A stretch of DNA of 64,000 nt from Tetrahymena thermophila SB210 (GCF_000189635.1 NW_002476361.1:620001-684000), one strand, 5' to 3'; positions 1 through 12,732 are shown, counted from the first letter of the stretch. The notes: generated by a model from the letters alone, not told the origin. Numbers and translations: made by a program.

Positions 1-14
1 TTTAATTTCATAGC

Positions 15-235
15 ATCATTTAAATATTTTACAGCAATTCTTAATAGAATGTTATTCTTTCTATTAGTTTTATATATTTAGAGATTTTAATTGGTTTTCC
101 ATTTCTCCTTACGATTTCTAAAAAATATCCTTTTCTACTTCAATAATACAGATCTGAATTTCTCTTTCAATAATAGTATTAATATAATGTTTAATGTATC
201 CAACATTTTAGTAAGAGAATACAGAAACAATAGGT
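15..235 (-). CDS. possible minus-strand exon of an unrecognised gene at the left edge
   Basis: Read on the minus strand with TAA/TAG as Gln, this stretch is open for about 72 codons to a TGA at plus positions 15-17. It contains a credible charged segment (…IKHYINTIIEREIQ…, …KSLNIQNQQKEQ…). An ATG in this frame lies at plus 100-102. A second minus frame near positions 1-60 also looks coding (ILLRIAVKYLNDAMK), so there may be a frame change or an intron I cannot place. No family is recognised. In such AT-rich DNA a 72-codon opening is only weak evidence. Confidence 0.25.
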
Positions 236-628
236 CAACATTTTCAAAAGGTATTTTTATTTTACATTTAAGATATTGATTGTGCCACAAATAAAGGTTT
301 GTTTGATAAGTAGATTGGGAGTATTGTTAAATATTTTTGTATGGTATATATAAAATTGACAGATTGTTTATGTGTGATGGTTTGAGTGTGTTCTTAAATT
401 GCTTTGACCTTAAATCTTAAACTTCCTTTTTGAAATGAGTTAGATATGATATTTAAAATTCCTATTTTTTTTCATAGTATAATTACTATTAATGTTTTTG
501 ATATTATAAGCAGTATGAACAAAATATTTTTTTACCATTTCCATCTTACTATACAAAAATAATGAGAATTACTGCTAAAAATCTTTTTATAATTCATAAA
601 CACTACTCTATTTCTATTAGAAAAATAA
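236..628. other. non-coding stretch, nothing recognised
   Basis: AT-rich sequence with no open frame of convincing composition on either strand and no RNA gene that I can recognise. Confidence 0.4.
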
Positions 629-1805
629 TCAATAAGACATTTAATAAATGAATTTTATTTTTTTATAATTAGAGGAATCTAATTTCTATTCATTATCACT
701 GTTAAATTCACTCGAATCTTCAGTCTCCTTTTTAAAATTAATTATGTATTTTTTATAATTTCATAATAACTTACTACTACTTATTTTTCCTTAGTTTTTG
801 TTTCCTTTTTAATTAAAGGAAGAAATTTAATTATGGATTTTTACATAGACAATCAAAATTTCTTTTAGCAAAAATAAATAATTTACATGATTTTTAAGAT
901 TAAAATAAAAAATATTTATTTCTTTAAATTGTTTGATGCTATTAAATTGTTCGTTCTACATTTATTTATTATACAACTCTACTTAAAAAAATCAATTAAC
1001 CTCAATATATTCTCCTCGCATATCAATTATTTTATCTGAAAGATAAAACTATGATATACTTTTACAAAGAGGACAGATCTTATTGCTACTCTAGGTAAAC
1101 GATGTATGCATGCATTAAGACTAGACTTTATTTTATCTTTTTATCAATGTAATTAAAATTTATATAATGATTTCTAATTTCAACTTTTTTTTTTTTTCAT
1201 TTATTAAACAATACTATTTTAAAGAAAGATTCATAAAACAAAGATTAGACATCATATAAGCTGAATTCTTTTTAGATTAAATTTTTTTTCAACGTTTTCG
1301 ATAGCAAATATCTTGACTAAAATCCTGCTGGCATCAAATCATTCCAATATTCTCTAGCTAAGTCCCTCTTTATGTACATCTGTTTACTCTACTCATTTTT
1401 ATGTTGTAAATAATCCTAATATTCTGTTTATCCAATATGGAGTTTAATCTTTTCATCATAAATCACAATTTTAAATTTTAATTTTTTTTATCCTTCTCTG
1501 TAAATCCTTTAGTCAAAAAATATATTTTATAGCAAGACTCTTTATTTTGAATTTAAAAATGGAATCTTAAGTTAATAAGACTGCCTAGAAAAAATAAGAC
1601 CTCAAAATTAAATAAGGTTTTTCTATTATGATTGCTAGATAACGTAGATCGATCTGATAAGACTTTTCTCTGTATTAATTTATTATTGTACTTCACAGAA
1701 AAATATTCATACTATTACTGGTAAAAAAAAGTATACCTAACCAAGGAGGAGAGTCAGTAATATTTTGATTTTATATTATGAAAATAGAGGTTTAAAACCT
1801 AAAAT
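629..1805 (-). CDS. candidate minus-strand gene or gene remnant, unrecognised; boundaries uncertain
   Basis: Several minus-strand stretches look coding with Gln-TAA/TAG. Going down from about 1805 there is a piece with DSPPWL, a possible 66-nt intron, then EKSLIRSIYVIQQSQQKN. After an in-frame TGA at 1602-1604 comes a 135-codon open frame to a TGA at 1197-1199 that includes KLHIGQTEYQDYLQHKN and RDLAREYWNDLMPAGFQ. Rare W, M, P and G residues in such AT-rich DNA argue that this is real coding sequence. Further on, near 1010-1100, is a CPLCK motif with a preceding CMH, like the last part of a RING finger. Near 629-735 an acidic Ser-rich tail (TEDSSEFNSDNEQ) ends in TGA. Whether these pieces form one spliced gene, two genes or a decayed copy cannot be settled; the internal TGA favours decay or an unplaced intron. 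Confidence 0.3.
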
Positions 1806-2490
1806 CTAGAAAATAAAATTATTTTTATAAAATTTAAGAAAAATAATTAATTAATTACTATATTTTTTTTAAAATATGACTACCTACCTATCACTAGTTC
1901 CTTCTATATTTTTAACTATACATTTTAAATAGAAATATTAAGATTAAATAATAAATGTTAGAATAACCTTTTTTGTGTTAGCTCTTCCTAAAAGCACATT
2001 TATAAATTCATATAGTTTATTTATTATTTTATCCACTTATAATTAATTAATTAAATTTCCATTTATTGCTATTCAATATTTTTAAAGAAAAAAAAAATTA
2101 ATGATATAACAGATTAAATATTACAAAAAATTACAAGACGTAATTGTAATTTATTTTATGAATATAGTTTGAACTTATTTTATTAATAAAAAAAGTTTTT
2201 AAACTCTTCACTCTATTCTCATTAAGTTGTCCATATTACTCTGGGGTATATTTGATTTATAAATATTTTTAATATTTTTTATTCTTTTAATTTTCAATTT
2301 TTTTAATATTATTTTCCTTTCTTTTTTATTATTCTTGCATTTTTTTTATATCTTTGTTAATTTAACTCATTTTTTTATTTTAAACTTTTGCATTTATAAT
2401 AAATTAATCTTATTATTTCATATTATTTCTTCATTTTTTCCTTCTAGCTAACTAATTAATTGTATATTTTTTTCTTCAATATTTAAAAAG
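1806..2490. other. AT-rich stretch leading into the LRR gene
   Basis: The right part (about 2250-2490) resembles the introns between the LRR exons downstream: T-rich tract, CTTCTAGCTAACTAATTAAT, then a short run ending AAAAAG. It is therefore probably the intron before the first recognised repeat exon. A donor-like GTATAT near 2248 could end an upstream exon, but I cannot define that exon. The rest holds nothing I recognise. Confidence 0.35.
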
Positions 2491-4567
2491 AGGAAATTAA
2501 ATTGGTTCAATAGGTGATTCAGGCTTAGGCTCAGCATTAGTAAACTGCACTAATCTCTTAAATTTGACACTTAGACTTAAGTAAAAGCAGTTATTTTTTC
2601 GAATTGCGATATCTTTAGTTATAAAAATGAATTTAAAACAAAACAACGCTTTTAACTTGTTTAGTAGATTTTTATTTGATTTAATTTTCTTTTTATTTTT
2701 TATAGTATTAGTGTTTCTTCTTCCTTTCTATCTTTATTAATTTAACTCATCTCTTTATTTTGAACTTTTGTTTTTATTATTAATGAATCCATTTCATATT
2801 TTTTCTTCATTTTTTCCTTCTAACTAACTAAATTTTTTTTCTTTAATAATATAAAAGTTACAATTAAATTAACAACGAAGGTGTTTCAGGCTTAGGCTAT
2901 GCATTAGCAAAATGCACTAACCTCTCAAATTTGATACTTGATCTTGGGTAAAAATAACTTATTTGTTTTGGATTATGACTTTTTTTTAAAAAAATTCATT
3001 TTGAATAAAATAACTCTTTTAATTTATCTATTAGCTTTTTATTTAATTTATTTTTCTTTTTGTTTTTTTAATTGTACCTGTGTGTTTTTTTTTCTTTCTA
3101 TCTTCTAAATTTAACTCATTTTTTTATTTTCAAAATTTTACTTTTATTATTAAATATTTCTTATTATTTCATATCTTCATTATTTCCTTCTAACTAAATA
3201 GTTATTTTAATATTTTTTCTTCAATAATATATAAATAGATACAATTAAATTGGTTAAAGTGGGGCATCAAGCTTAGGCTCTGCTTTAGCAATTTGCGTTA
3301 ATCTCTCAAATTTGAAACTTAGTCTATCGTAAAAACAGTTTATTTGTTTATTTTTGTTAACAGTATTTTTTAATTTAAAATGAAGATAAAAAATAAAAAT
3401 TTTAATTTGTTTATTCGCTTTTTATTTATTTTTATTACACTTATTTTTTTTTATTTCCTAATTTAATTCATTTTTATTTTTAACTTTTGCTTTTATTATT
3501 ACTTAATTCATTTCTTATAATTTTATATTTTTTCTTCTCCTTAAATAGTTGCAATGAAATTGATGCAGTTGGTGCATCAAGATTAGGTTCAGGTTTAGCA
3601 AATTGCACTAATCTCTCAAATTTGACACTTAATCTTGAGTAAAAATAGTTTATTTGTTTTTGATTAGGATGTTTTTTAATATAAAAATGAATTTAAAACA
3701 ATATGACTAACTCTTTTTTAAATTATTTATTATCTTTCTAACTAACTAATGATCTAATATTTTTTCTTGAATGCTTAAAAAGTTACAATTATATTGGCGA
3801 TGAGGGTGCATCAGGCTTAGGTTTAGCTTTAACAAAATACATTAATCTCTCAAATTTAACACTTAATCTTGAGTAAATACAAATTATTTGTTTTGAATTA
3901 TGACATAAAAATTTAAAACAATAAAGCTCTTTTAATTAGTTTATTAGTTTTGTATTTGATTTCTTTTTCTTTTTTTTGGACTTGAGTTTTTAATTCTTTC
4001 ATTCTCTCTTAATTTAAATCATTTTTTATTATCAATTTTTGCTTTTTTTATTAATTAATTCATATTCTTTCTTCATTTTTTCCTTCTAACTAACTAACTA
4101 ATTAATGAATTATTTTTCCTTTAATATTTAAAAAGGGGCAACTAAATTGGTGTAATTGGTGTATCAGGCTTAGTCTTTGGTTTAGAAAATTATACTAATC
4201 TCTCAAATTTTACACTTATTCTTAGGTATAATTAGTTTATTTGTTTGATTGTGATAATTTTTACATAAAATTTATTTTAAAAGAATATTGTTAACTCTTT
4301 TAATTTATTTATAAACTTTTTACTTGGTATATTTTTTTTTGCTTATTAATTTATTTTAATTTCAATTTTTACTTCTATTATGGATTAATTCATTTTTAAT
4401 TAACTCATATTTTTACTTTCCTTTTTACCTTTTAACTAACTAATTAATTATATAATTTTTCTTTAATATATATAAAGTGATAATTAAATTGGTGATGAAG
4501 GCACATTAAGGTTAGGTTCAGCTTTAGCAAATTGCACTAATCTCTAAAAGTTGACAATTATTATTGA
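2491..4567 (+). repeat. tandem exon-plus-intron repeat, seven units of 234-381 bp
   Basis: Units begin at 2491, 2858, 3239, 3549, 3783, 4136 and 4478. The introns as well as the LRR exons are related. They tend to begin GTAAAAACAGTTTATTTG, often carry ATAAAAATGAATTTAAAACAA, and end with a T-rich tract, CTTCTAACTAACTAA and TTTAAAAAG. Unit lengths differ mainly by deletions in the T-rich part. This is what unequal crossing-over of whole exon-intron units would leave. Confidence 0.8.
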
Positions 4568-5242
4568 GTAAAAACAGTTTATTCGTTTTGGATTAATATT
4601 TTTAGTTATAAAAATGAATTTAAAACAATATAAATTTTTTTTTATTTACATTTTATTTTATTTATTCTTTTTCATTATTTTTTTATTTATTACTTTAAAA
4701 TTTAATTTTTCATTTAAAATTTTATTAATTTTTTTTAGTAATTTATTCTAATTCATAATAAAAGTTAAAACAAAATCAATTAATAATAATAACAACTGAA
4801 AGTAAAAAGCAAGTGTCTTAAATCAAAAAGATTAGTTGTTTTTGAAATAAATTTCTAGTGATAAGTAAGTGGTGAAAAAAAAAAAAAAATTGAATAAATA
4901 TTAAATATTTGAATGTAAATTTCTATTATTATATAATGTTTGTTAATAAGATAATTTAACCTAAAATATCTTTAAATTTATTATTATTATATTTATGAAT
5001 ACGTCTAAAATTTAAAAGGTATTAAGAAAAAATCTACTGAGTTCATGGTATGGAAGTCTATTATATAAAGATATTTTAGGGTAATATCTATCTACAATAA
5101 GGATAATTATAATTAGGTAAAAGTAAAACTATTGGACAAGACATCAAAACAATTAATTACTTCTGATATCAGTGTATTAAGAATCGATACATAAAGAGTA
5201 TTACTATAAATTTAAATTATTTCTTTAATTGATACTTCCTGA
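2491..5242 (+). CDS. leucine-rich-repeat protein gene, one repeat per exon; 5' end not found
   Basis: Seven exons of exactly 90 bp are readable at 2491-2580, 2858-2947, 3239-3328, 3549-3638, 3783-3872, 4136-4225 and 4478-4567. Each starts after an AG and ends before GTAAAA or GTATAA. Each is phase 2 at both ends, so the exons join in frame and each adds one 30-residue LRR of the pattern YNQIGDEGASGLGSALANCT followed by NLSNLTLDL. This is the ribonuclease-inhibitor-like LRR type common in Tetrahymena, a solenoid that normally binds other proteins. A possible last exon at 4951-5242 (after an AG, phase-compatible, about 96 residues, TGA at 5240-5242) completes the gene; it is less certain (about 0.35). 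No start codon or upstream exon could be fixed. The frames are intact, but the gene could be a fragment. The partner is unknown. Confidence 0.65.
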
Positions 5243-5883
5243 GTTGATTACTTAAAAACTGTAGTTATTTATGCAATTTTTATTGAAAATAAGATCAATG
5301 ATATGATGAGTTACTATGATTAACGAAAAACTAAATTCAATTTATTTTTATCCGTTCTCCACCACCAAAAAGTAAAAATTTTAATTAAATCAAAGATCTT
5401 TTAATTTATTTTGTGCTTTTACGCTTAACTTTCTCATATTATTGAAATTTATGAAATAGTTGCTAAATGTTAAATAAATTAGAATGTTAACACCATCTGA
5501 AGATAAGATATATACATTTCTAACTTGTATTTTAAACAAAGGACTCAAATATTTGATGGATAAAACAATTTATTTTTGAGATTTTAGTAAAGCTTTTACT
5601 AAAAATAAAATATTCCATAAATGAAATTTTTAGTTAAAAATTCAGATTTATCTTTTTTTACCTTTTAAAAAAGATATTTGTTCTATTTATTGAAGCAAAA
5701 GATAGGGGAAAATACAATCGCAAAATCATTGAATTGTCCTGAAAATTAATATTTTAAATACTTTGTTTATTTATTTAATAGTAGTATTATATATTTTCAT
5801 GAAATAATATAAATTAGAAGAAAATTAAATAAATCAATAAATAAACGAATAAACTTAAAAGAAAAGAATTACCTAAATAAACA
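5243..5883. other. spacer upstream of the first PAS gene
   Basis: No open frame with coding-like composition was seen. Neither the 14-bp palindrome nor the 19-bp block found before the other six PAS genes is present here, so gene 0 appears to have a different promoter region. Confidence 0.5.
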
Positions 5884-8800
5884 ATGGAAACCTAAAAAAG
5901 AAAATCTAAAAAGTTAGCAGTTTATTTAAAATAATTTTATGCTCAAGATATTTACAGGTTAATCCATTGCTATCCTAGAAACAACTTATGTTTCACACCA
6001 TTGATACTTTTGAAATAAATTCAAATACTTTTTTTATCAGTACAAAAGCAAATGTCTTAGATAATCAATTCAGATAGCCATCTTTACTACTTTAATTAAT
6101 ACTAAGTCTTTGGATTTACATCAAACAACTATTTTTTAATTCAGGCCATTTATGCTTTAACTTTGGTAAATGTTATGGTACTGTTTTTTCTTTTAGGATA
6201 TTTAATATACTCTTTGATGAAATCATTTTAAATAAGCCATTCAACATAGAATTTAATAAATTTAAGTAAAATTTATCAGGTAAAGGAGGATCATAATGAA
6301 TAATAAAATTTCGTTAATCTTGCATTTTCGTTCTTTATCACAATTTACTAATATTTAATATTCGTTCCCTCAATCATTCTAGGCTTATATGCTGCAGAAG
6401 TAAGTTATATGGCTTATCTATTGGTACTTTTATCTATCATCCTAAGTATATTTTTGCTCTCTTTATTAATTATTTTTATAATAACCTATTAAAACATGTT
6501 TAAATGAATATTTTAATTAATATTACAAAATTAGATACTGTTATTTCAGACCTTGATTATAATTATGCAATACAATCTATAGACTATTTAGCAAGACCAT
6601 ATTCCAGGATTTAGTTTATATTTGCTTCAGTTATTCAGATCTCTCTTTTTATTTTAAAATCATAGATTTCAAAATGCTAGATATTGATAACATTCATTCA
6701 TTTTTTGTTAAGTCTTATTATTTAGTTGATTTTTTCGCCATATCATAATCAGATAGCTTAATTTATAAATTTATTTGGCCATTTAAGTATACTTTGTTCA
6801 ACTATTACATTATAGATTGCAGTCACTTTTAAGGTGCCTGATAAGTTGATTTGCTTTGTTTTAATGTGTCTCTTACCACTTAGTTTTAAAATAACTTAGT
6901 TATTGATGATAAATAGTTATGGAAAACTTTATGACGAATTATTGATGATATTATAACAGAAATCAAAACAATTTAATAATTTTGATTAAATAATTAGATT
7001 ATTTCTTATAATCAATTATGATAGTCAAAAAAAGAAAGAATAATTTGAGATGATGTAACTTAATTTAATTGTTAATGCAAAAGTAAATTTAAATGATGGA
7101 TTTAATTAAGGTGATTAATTTAATTAATCCTTTGAGCGAATGACACAAAATAATTTTAGACTAAATGCAGGACTTCTTTCTAATTCTGAGTAAAATTAAT
7201 TTTTTACAATGTATTTTTTCAGAATTTTTATTTGCTTAAAATAGACAAAAATTAATTAAGAAAAATATTTAAGATATTCTCAGAGAACAGTTTTAAAAGG
7301 CAATAGAGCTGAAGAGATTCCAGAAAAAATATTATTTAAATGATTTAATACATTTATTTGTCTTTTTTGTGGAGATTTCTGAATCATATAGAATGTATTT
7401 GCTTTAATAATTGCAAGTTTTTAAAGAAAGTCATTTGTCATTAAAAGAAGCTTAATAATTTTATTCTGTTTACCATATTTTCTTAAAAAGAAGGGCAACA
7501 ATTAGAAAAATGTTAGGTACTTAAAACCCATTTGACCATTCTTATTTAGAAATGATTACCTTTGAAGACAATATTGAGAAGACAGAAAATTTGCTTGTAT
7601 AAACTTTAAACGAAAAGCTAGAAATATTAGAAATTATGAAAAAAAAAGAGGTTCACGCAAAAGAGCTAGTTATTAAAATAGGAAATATGCTTAAAAACAA
7701 AAAACAAATAAAAAAATATTTAACTTCATTATATTAAATAAATGATAAAAATGCTCACCTTTTAAATCTGATTTATCTTTATTTAGAATGCTTGGCATTT
7801 TCTTCATCAGAAATAAACCTCAAGAGGATAAATAGGGAACAATAAAATGAGCAACTGAAGAAGAAAAATCGAAATGTAAGTAGTGATACATAAAGTATTT
7901 CTATTAATTTGAATAGATTTGATAATTAAAATTGTGTTGTTTTCGCATAGTACATTGATCCTATGAATTTAGTTATTAAAAATGTGTCATCAAATTTCAA
8001 AGATATTTTTAATTTGAATAATAATCAAGAGATAATAGGCAACAATATTCAAAAATTAATACCGAAAGTATTCTAATAAAATCATTGTGAGTATATAGAG
8101 AGGTATTTACTAGAAGATCTTTCTTTTAATTAAGATTAATTAACCTTTTTGACAGAAAGATAAGAATTTAAAAGTAAAAAAATTGATTATAATTTTGTTG
8201 AAACCAAGAGAAATTTAAAATTTAAATAATGTAGGATGAATTCTTAAATCATTTTTATTTAATTAAATTAAATACTCATAAAACCAGTAAGAATTGATGT
8301 AAGAACTAATTCCTTTTAAGAGGATTAACAATTTGGACTCACAGCTAAAATTTAATGTTTTAATAATTAAAAGGAATACATTCTTTTTAATGAAAATAGC
8401 CTTGAGTGTATAGGTTTAACAAAAAATGTGCACAATATTTTTTTTCCTGATTGTTAGTTGCTTTAATAAATAAACATCAAGAAAGTATTACCGTTTTTAG
8501 TTGAAGCTACCTAAACAATAAATGAGGAATCACAAAAATAATCAATAGAAAAATAAATAATTTTTTAAAATTTAAATGAAAAAATGAGATAAGTATTAAA
8601 CGAAAAATATAATAAAAAGAACAAAAAAAATAAAAATACTAAAATAAAATGTATTGTAATCTAAACAAACTAAGCTTTTTTCAATATAAGCTAATATCAA
8701 GGATCGACTAAGAACTAGAAAAGAAAAGAATTTTTTTAAAAAAGCACAACGTTTAGTTATTAAAAAAGTTAATTAAATTCTTACATGTTCTTTTAAATTG

Positions 8801-11800
8801 AGTTTAGCTTCCACAAAATAGCTTATAGAGATATTAAAAATATCAGTTATATCTAAATAGAAAAAATTAATTAAATTAATCCAGATGATTAAGCATGTGC
8901 ATTGTTTAATAAGCTTAAAAACCCCTAAATGTAACAAATTTACGAGCTTTTTTTCACTGACGCTTCTGAATTAAAAAAAATAATTTAAAACCTTGAAATT
9001 GTTGTAACAAATTAAAAAACTTATTTGAATAAATAATTTTCTTCTTTAAAAGCAACAAATGTTTCAAGTTAGATTTATCAACCTAAAATAGTTACAGCTT
9101 AATAAATTTCTGAAAAATCTTTAAAAAATGATACATCGCTTTATGAAAAGAATGAAAACATATTACTTAATGATCGTAATAATAAACTATACTCAGAATA
9201 AAATCAAAACGAGTGCCAGAGTACAAAAGATAAAAATGAAAATATTAATAATCAATTACTAGAAAGTATTTTTTAAGACAAAACAAATTAAAATCTAACT
9301 GAAAATAGTTGCAATAAAATTTAATAAAATGAATTTATATTATCTAATTAATCACCAAGCATAGCAAATAATCTTTATCCTCAAAGTAGATTAGAAATGA
9401 AATAAAATTAAGCTTAAATCACAGCTTAAACATAAATGCCTTTAAAGAACACTTTCATAAATAATGCTACTTAATTTAATAATTCGATAAGCTCCTATTC
9501 TTAAATAAAGAATCAAAGTATTTAGAGTTTTATAGAAACCAACGAAGAAAATGTATTTAATAAAAATGTTAACTAAGATCAAAAACCTAAATTTTAAACT
9601 TAAAATTATTAACCTTAGTCTTTTAGCAGTGCTTTAAAACTTTTCCAAAATAGCATCATTAATTATAGCAAAAATTAAATTAGCATCTAAGATTAAGAAC
9701 TTAACTACTATAGCTTTCCTACTAGTAGATAGGATTTTACAATAAAGAATTATGATATACCCACTTAAATTTATGAAAAAGAATCTGAAAGATTCAATGA
9801 ATCTTTAACTTTTCCTCAAAAAAATGTTTCAATTTTAGAAGAACATAAAAAATATAATTAAAAATTATAACATGATTAAGAATCTACAAATTCGTAATAG
9901 TCAGCTTATTTATCTTCAAAAAAATAAATTTTAAAATAAATGAGTGATTAATCTACTCTAAAATCAATAAAAGTTATCTATTTTATAGGCATTTTGTGCT
10001 CTGTTACAATTATTTTAATGACTTGGATATAATATATAATACTTAAGTAAAAAATTTAGGATTCCCATTTAGACTACTAAGTATTTGTTTGGCCTATAAC
10101 ATATATCTCTAAGTTAAGTTAGCTACTTAAATATCAAAACACAATTTATCTTGTTTAGTATTGCCAAGATTTACAATTCAGCAGTAACTTGTAAAAATAG
10201 CAATTCTAATAAGAATCACAAAATAATTTGAACCAAGTTTATAAGTCTTTAATTTAAATGGCTGGGTATATGGACAGAGCTAACTCAGATAGAAAAGTCT
10301 TTTAATTGCTATAGTAAAATTAAATAAACATGAAAATTGCTCAATATTATAACACTAGTTTGTTAAGTAACACCTCTTCAATACCATCTTTACCAATGTA
10401 TACCTAATATTTAACTACTCTGCAGCATGGAATGATTTTATAGTTTTAAAGCATATTTCGCATAGTGAATAATTAAGGTAACGGTAGATCCATATATTAC
10501 CTAATAGCTAACTAGCTCTAAGAAATTAATTTACTTTAAAATGTTTAAAACTAAATGCTTAAATACTAATAAAATTAGCAATAATAGATCGAAGATGAAT
10601 TGTCTATTTAAATGATTGTGATTATTGTAATAAATGCATTTTGCGTAGTAATAATAATTCCCCTTTATAATAGCATTTAAAAGCAAAGAGATAATATTTT
10701 AAAGCTTATTTCTACTTTTTCAGTTTAGAAAATTGATTAGCAGATAAAACAGATTGAAATTTCTTATCAAAATTACAAATGCTAAATTACTTAGACTGTC
10801 AAATAGAATATCAAAATGGTGAAAAAAATATCTTTAATATAAAAAACTTAAGTTGAAAATGAGCACATAAAAAAAAATAGACTTAGCAAAATCACTCTCT
10901 TACCCAAATATAATCTTAAAATAAATATCATTTTCATAGCTATCTATTTACTTATAATTTGTTTACCAATAATTAATAAGCAAATCATCTAAGGTTACTT
11001 AACGAATGCTACTTTAGATCTCCAAACCATGAGTAAAATTATTTTTAGTTCGCAATTAAATTTTTTGAAATAACTAAAAGTGATGTACTGAAAATTAATT
11101 GATTGCTATTTAAAATGTAAGGTTTCATTAAATTTTTAATCTTTAGAATTTTTGCAGTCATGAATGTCTCTAAATTATATTTATATTTAAATAACTCACT
11201 TTGCTATTAATATTTTAAAAAATTATAATTTTTAAATTTTCTCTTAGTATTGGATTTAAAAAACGATTAAATAAAATATTAAAGCAACATGAATGTCTCC
11301 AATTATATTTATATTTAAATAACTCACTTTGCTATTAATATTTTAAAAAATTATAATTTTTAAATTTTCTCTTAGAATTTGATTTAAAAAACGATTAAAT
11401 AAAATATTAAAGCAACTAAATATAATTTCATTACATCCATCCCTAATTTTTATTTTTTAAATTTTATAAATAATATTCTTTATTACATTTTGTAAAAGTA
11501 AAAATTAAAGTTTTTTTTTTTGTAATTTATAAGTGAAAGTCTATGAATTAAGGTCTTATTTATTAGATAACCTAGCTATAAATATAAGCATATTAGTTAT
11601 GATAGTCAATCCGTCTTTATTACCGATGCCTCCAAATATATACTTTGATTATGTTAATAGCTTAAATTTATAATAGCAAGAGAAGATGGAAAATATTTAA
11701 TGGGTAGTTAACTCTTAATATTAGAATAAAAGGTATAAATATATATATAAATAAATAAATAAGAAAATTAATTTTAAAAAAATGAATTAATCTAAAAAGG

Positions 11801-12367
11801 TTCAATTAAGATTTATATGATGACTTCTTTTTTGCTGCTTTTGAATAAAATTTGTGTGAAACGTTTTAAAAATATCCTTAATTTAATAACAATTCTACTC
11901 TATTTAACAATTCAATTTGTTCAAATAGCTATCAAGGATTTCTTTCTCAAGGTATTTAAATAGCATATTAAAAAGCTTTAGCAATATTTCCTGATTTATA
12001 TTACTTGTACACATTACCTAGTACTACTTAAAGATAATCTAAAATTAGATATTTCTTATCGAATTTTAATGTTTCTGATTACATAAGATATACAGAATTA
12101 TTAGATAGTACTATTATAAGTTTAAATTAATTCATAATAACCTAAAATAATGAATACTTTGACTAGATATTATTAATTTAAAGTATTCTAATATATTCCT
12201 AGACATTTATAACAGTCTTTGTCTTTCTAATAAGCTGGATGATATTTGGCTATAAACTAAATAAATCCTTAGAATAAACTAAAAAGTATCTATAAATAGT
12301 AAATATAGATACTCTCTTAGAGAATAATTATGTATTAATGTATATATAAAAAAATAAAACAATATGA
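5884..12367 (+). CDS. gene 0: diverged TmcB-like PAS membrane protein, five exons
   Basis: The model is join(5884..6445, 6535..7189, 7245..11032, 11534..11732, 11800..12367), 1,923 residues, TAA/TAG read as Gln, TGA stop at 12365-12367. The ATG precedes a conserved opening (YAQDIYRLIHCYPRNN) matching IYRLVHLFPRNN in its six neighbours. The PAS domain is near residues 636-705 (CVVFAQY, NVSSNFKDIF, IIGNNIQKLIP). A second PAS-like module follows (RIDVRTNSFQ, EYILFNEN, GLTKNVHNIFFP). A very Asn/Gln-rich linker precedes the C-terminal membrane block, which starts near residue 1317. Three introns sit at the same positions and phases as in the neighbours. A fourth, 55-bp intron (7190-7244) is unique to this gene and is needed to keep frame. 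Exon 4 (199 bp) is the same length in every complete paralogue. It is clearly the outlier of the array. Probable role: membrane-bound sensor. Confidence 0.8.
7190..7244 (+). other. 55-bp intron found only in gene 0
   Basis: It begins GTAAAATTAA and ends TTAAAATAG. Without removing it the frame hits TGA at about 7348. Removing it gives SEQKLIKKNIQDILREQF, which aligns with ELKLVEKNIMKLLKD in the paralogues. The other copies have no intron here. Confidence 0.7.
11033..11533 (+). other. enlarged intron of gene 0 (501 bp)
   Basis: This occupies the position of the 124-142-bp intron 2 of the neighbouring genes, phase 1, beginning GTAAAATTAT and ending TTTATAAG. The extra length comes largely from a direct duplication inside it. 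Confidence 0.75.
11159..11416 (+). repeat. direct tandem duplication, two units of about 129 bp, inside an intron
   Basis: Unit 1 is 11159-11287 and unit 2 is 11288-11416. Both begin CATGAATGTCTC and end AAATATTAAAGCAA. Only a few differences are visible (CTCTAAATT versus CTCCAATT; AGTATTGG versus AGAATTTG), so the duplication is recent. Confidence 0.9.
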
Positions 12368-12732
12368 AGTAAATTTAATTCAATTAATTTTATTTTCATC
12401 ATTTTTTATTTTTTGTGAATTAAATTTTAATTTTATATTGGCTTTTATATTCCTTATTTAAAGTATGATTTCCATACAAATATTATTAATTTCATCCGCT
12501 AATCCTCATTTCCTCACAAATGAGTTCTACTTCATATAATATTTTAAAGAAAATATTTTTGCTATGGCCAAAAGTCAGTTTTTTTGGAAAAATGTGATTA
12601 AAACTTGTAAGATAAAAAAATTAGAATAAATATTAAATAACTATTGAAATATAAAATAAATAAAAGAGATAGATGTAAGTCTTTTATTTTTTAGCGATAT
12701 TTAATAAAATAATGATATGATTCAAATCAATA

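Noticed and set aside
91-279. 62-codon + strand open frame
   Set aside because: Low-complexity Phe/Asn/Ile-rich product; the minus strand of the same stretch has better coding character in the ciliate code.
7190-7222. A 33-bp intron ending at CAG instead of the 55-bp one
   Set aside because: Its length is a multiple of three and leaves the frame running into TGA at about 7348; only the 55-bp version restores the conserved downstream frame.
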